This document shows positions 14,291 through 14,391 of a stretch of 14,391 nt of DNA, in pieces. The notes below the pieces were generated by a model. The model saw nothing but the letters and a program-made list of their open reading frames with translations. It had not been told where the DNA came from and ran no database searches. Each line of letters starts with the position of its first letter. The first letter of the stretch is position 1. The stretch comes from JBCBWG01 sp039186015 (GTDB lineage: Bacteria; Pseudomonadota; Alphaproteobacteria; Rhizobiales; Hyphomicrobiaceae), in assembly GCA_039186015.1 (NCBI GenBank), contig JBCDAH010000124.1, positions 1-14,391 on the forward strand. Reading direction: 5' to 3'. The position numbers were made by a program, and so were the translations under genes.

Positions 14291-14391
14291 GCTTCGGCGC
14301 CTCTCCAGGTCCGATAATCCAGGCGCGGCGTTCGCGTGTTTGGACAGTGGCGGGCCAGCCGCGGCCGGTCAAATCACTTCGGCGCTCATCG
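14268..14391 (-). CDS. Possible 3' end of an upstream gene, cut by the window edge
   Basis: On the minus strand, the frame entering at 14390 stays open for 40 codons and ends at TAG 14268-14270, overlapping the start of the transglycosylase-like gene by 23 bases. The tail includes GRGWPATVQTRERRAW and ends DTAAAD. I do not recognise the family. The codons look GC-biased at third positions, but such a short open frame may be chance; a second minus-strand frame instead ends MSAEVI at a TGA near 14370. Confidence 0.35.
   Translation of the reverse strand, partial: DERRSDLTGRGWPATVQTRERRAWIIGPGEAPKHDTAAAD

Overview
The window looks like chromosomal DNA of an alphaproteobacterium, probably Hyphomicrobiales-like. 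The evidence is moderately GC-rich coding sequence, an alphaproteobacterial SecD/SecF pair followed by Mth938-like and phytoene-synthase-like genes, and a TrmFO-type folate-dependent tRNA methyltransferase. The gene order secD-secF-Mth938-phytoene synthase-like followed by trmFO is one I recall from this group; I could not search for it here. There is no rRNA, tRNA, CRISPR array, transposase or prophage module, and the genes are densely packed.

Layout: (1) 6-3968, plus strand: secD, secF, an Mth938/NDUFAF3-like gene and an NDUFAF6-like squalene/phytoene-synthase homologue, that is, membrane protein export next to two relatives of mitochondrial complex I assembly factors. (2) 3981-5999, plus strand: a large exported SGNH/GDSL hydrolase with an uncharacterised N-terminal region, only 12 bases downstream. 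(3) 8857-6045, minus strand: trmFO and then a membrane-anchored PP-loop (asparagine-synthetase-like) protein that lacks a glutaminase domain. (4) 9050-10638, plus strand: a lipoprotein with a possible Cys-His-Asp catalytic set, then a RidA-family protein and a hotdog thioesterase overlapping by 4 bases. (5) 10639-11250: a stretch with three tandem inverted repeats, a small cysteine-containing secreted protein and a terminator-like hairpin. (6) 11337-12370, plus strand: a small two-helix membrane protein and an SDR dehydrogenase. (7) 14391-12420, minus strand: the tail of a cut-off gene, a secreted lytic-transglycosylase-like protein with a cysteine/arginine-rich tail, and a DkgB-like aldo/keto reductase.

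The best-supported functional groups are SecDF with the complex I assembly-factor homologues, and the RidA-thioesterase pair. The least explained parts are the PP-loop membrane protein, the SGNH hydrolase with its N-terminal extension, the candidate cysteine-hydrolase lipoprotein, and the two secreted proteins that end in polybasic tails. I found no convincing complete new multi-gene system. The SGNH/PP-loop pair, lying where I would expect the phytoene-synthase-like gene to lead directly into trmFO, is the best candidate for accessory biology.
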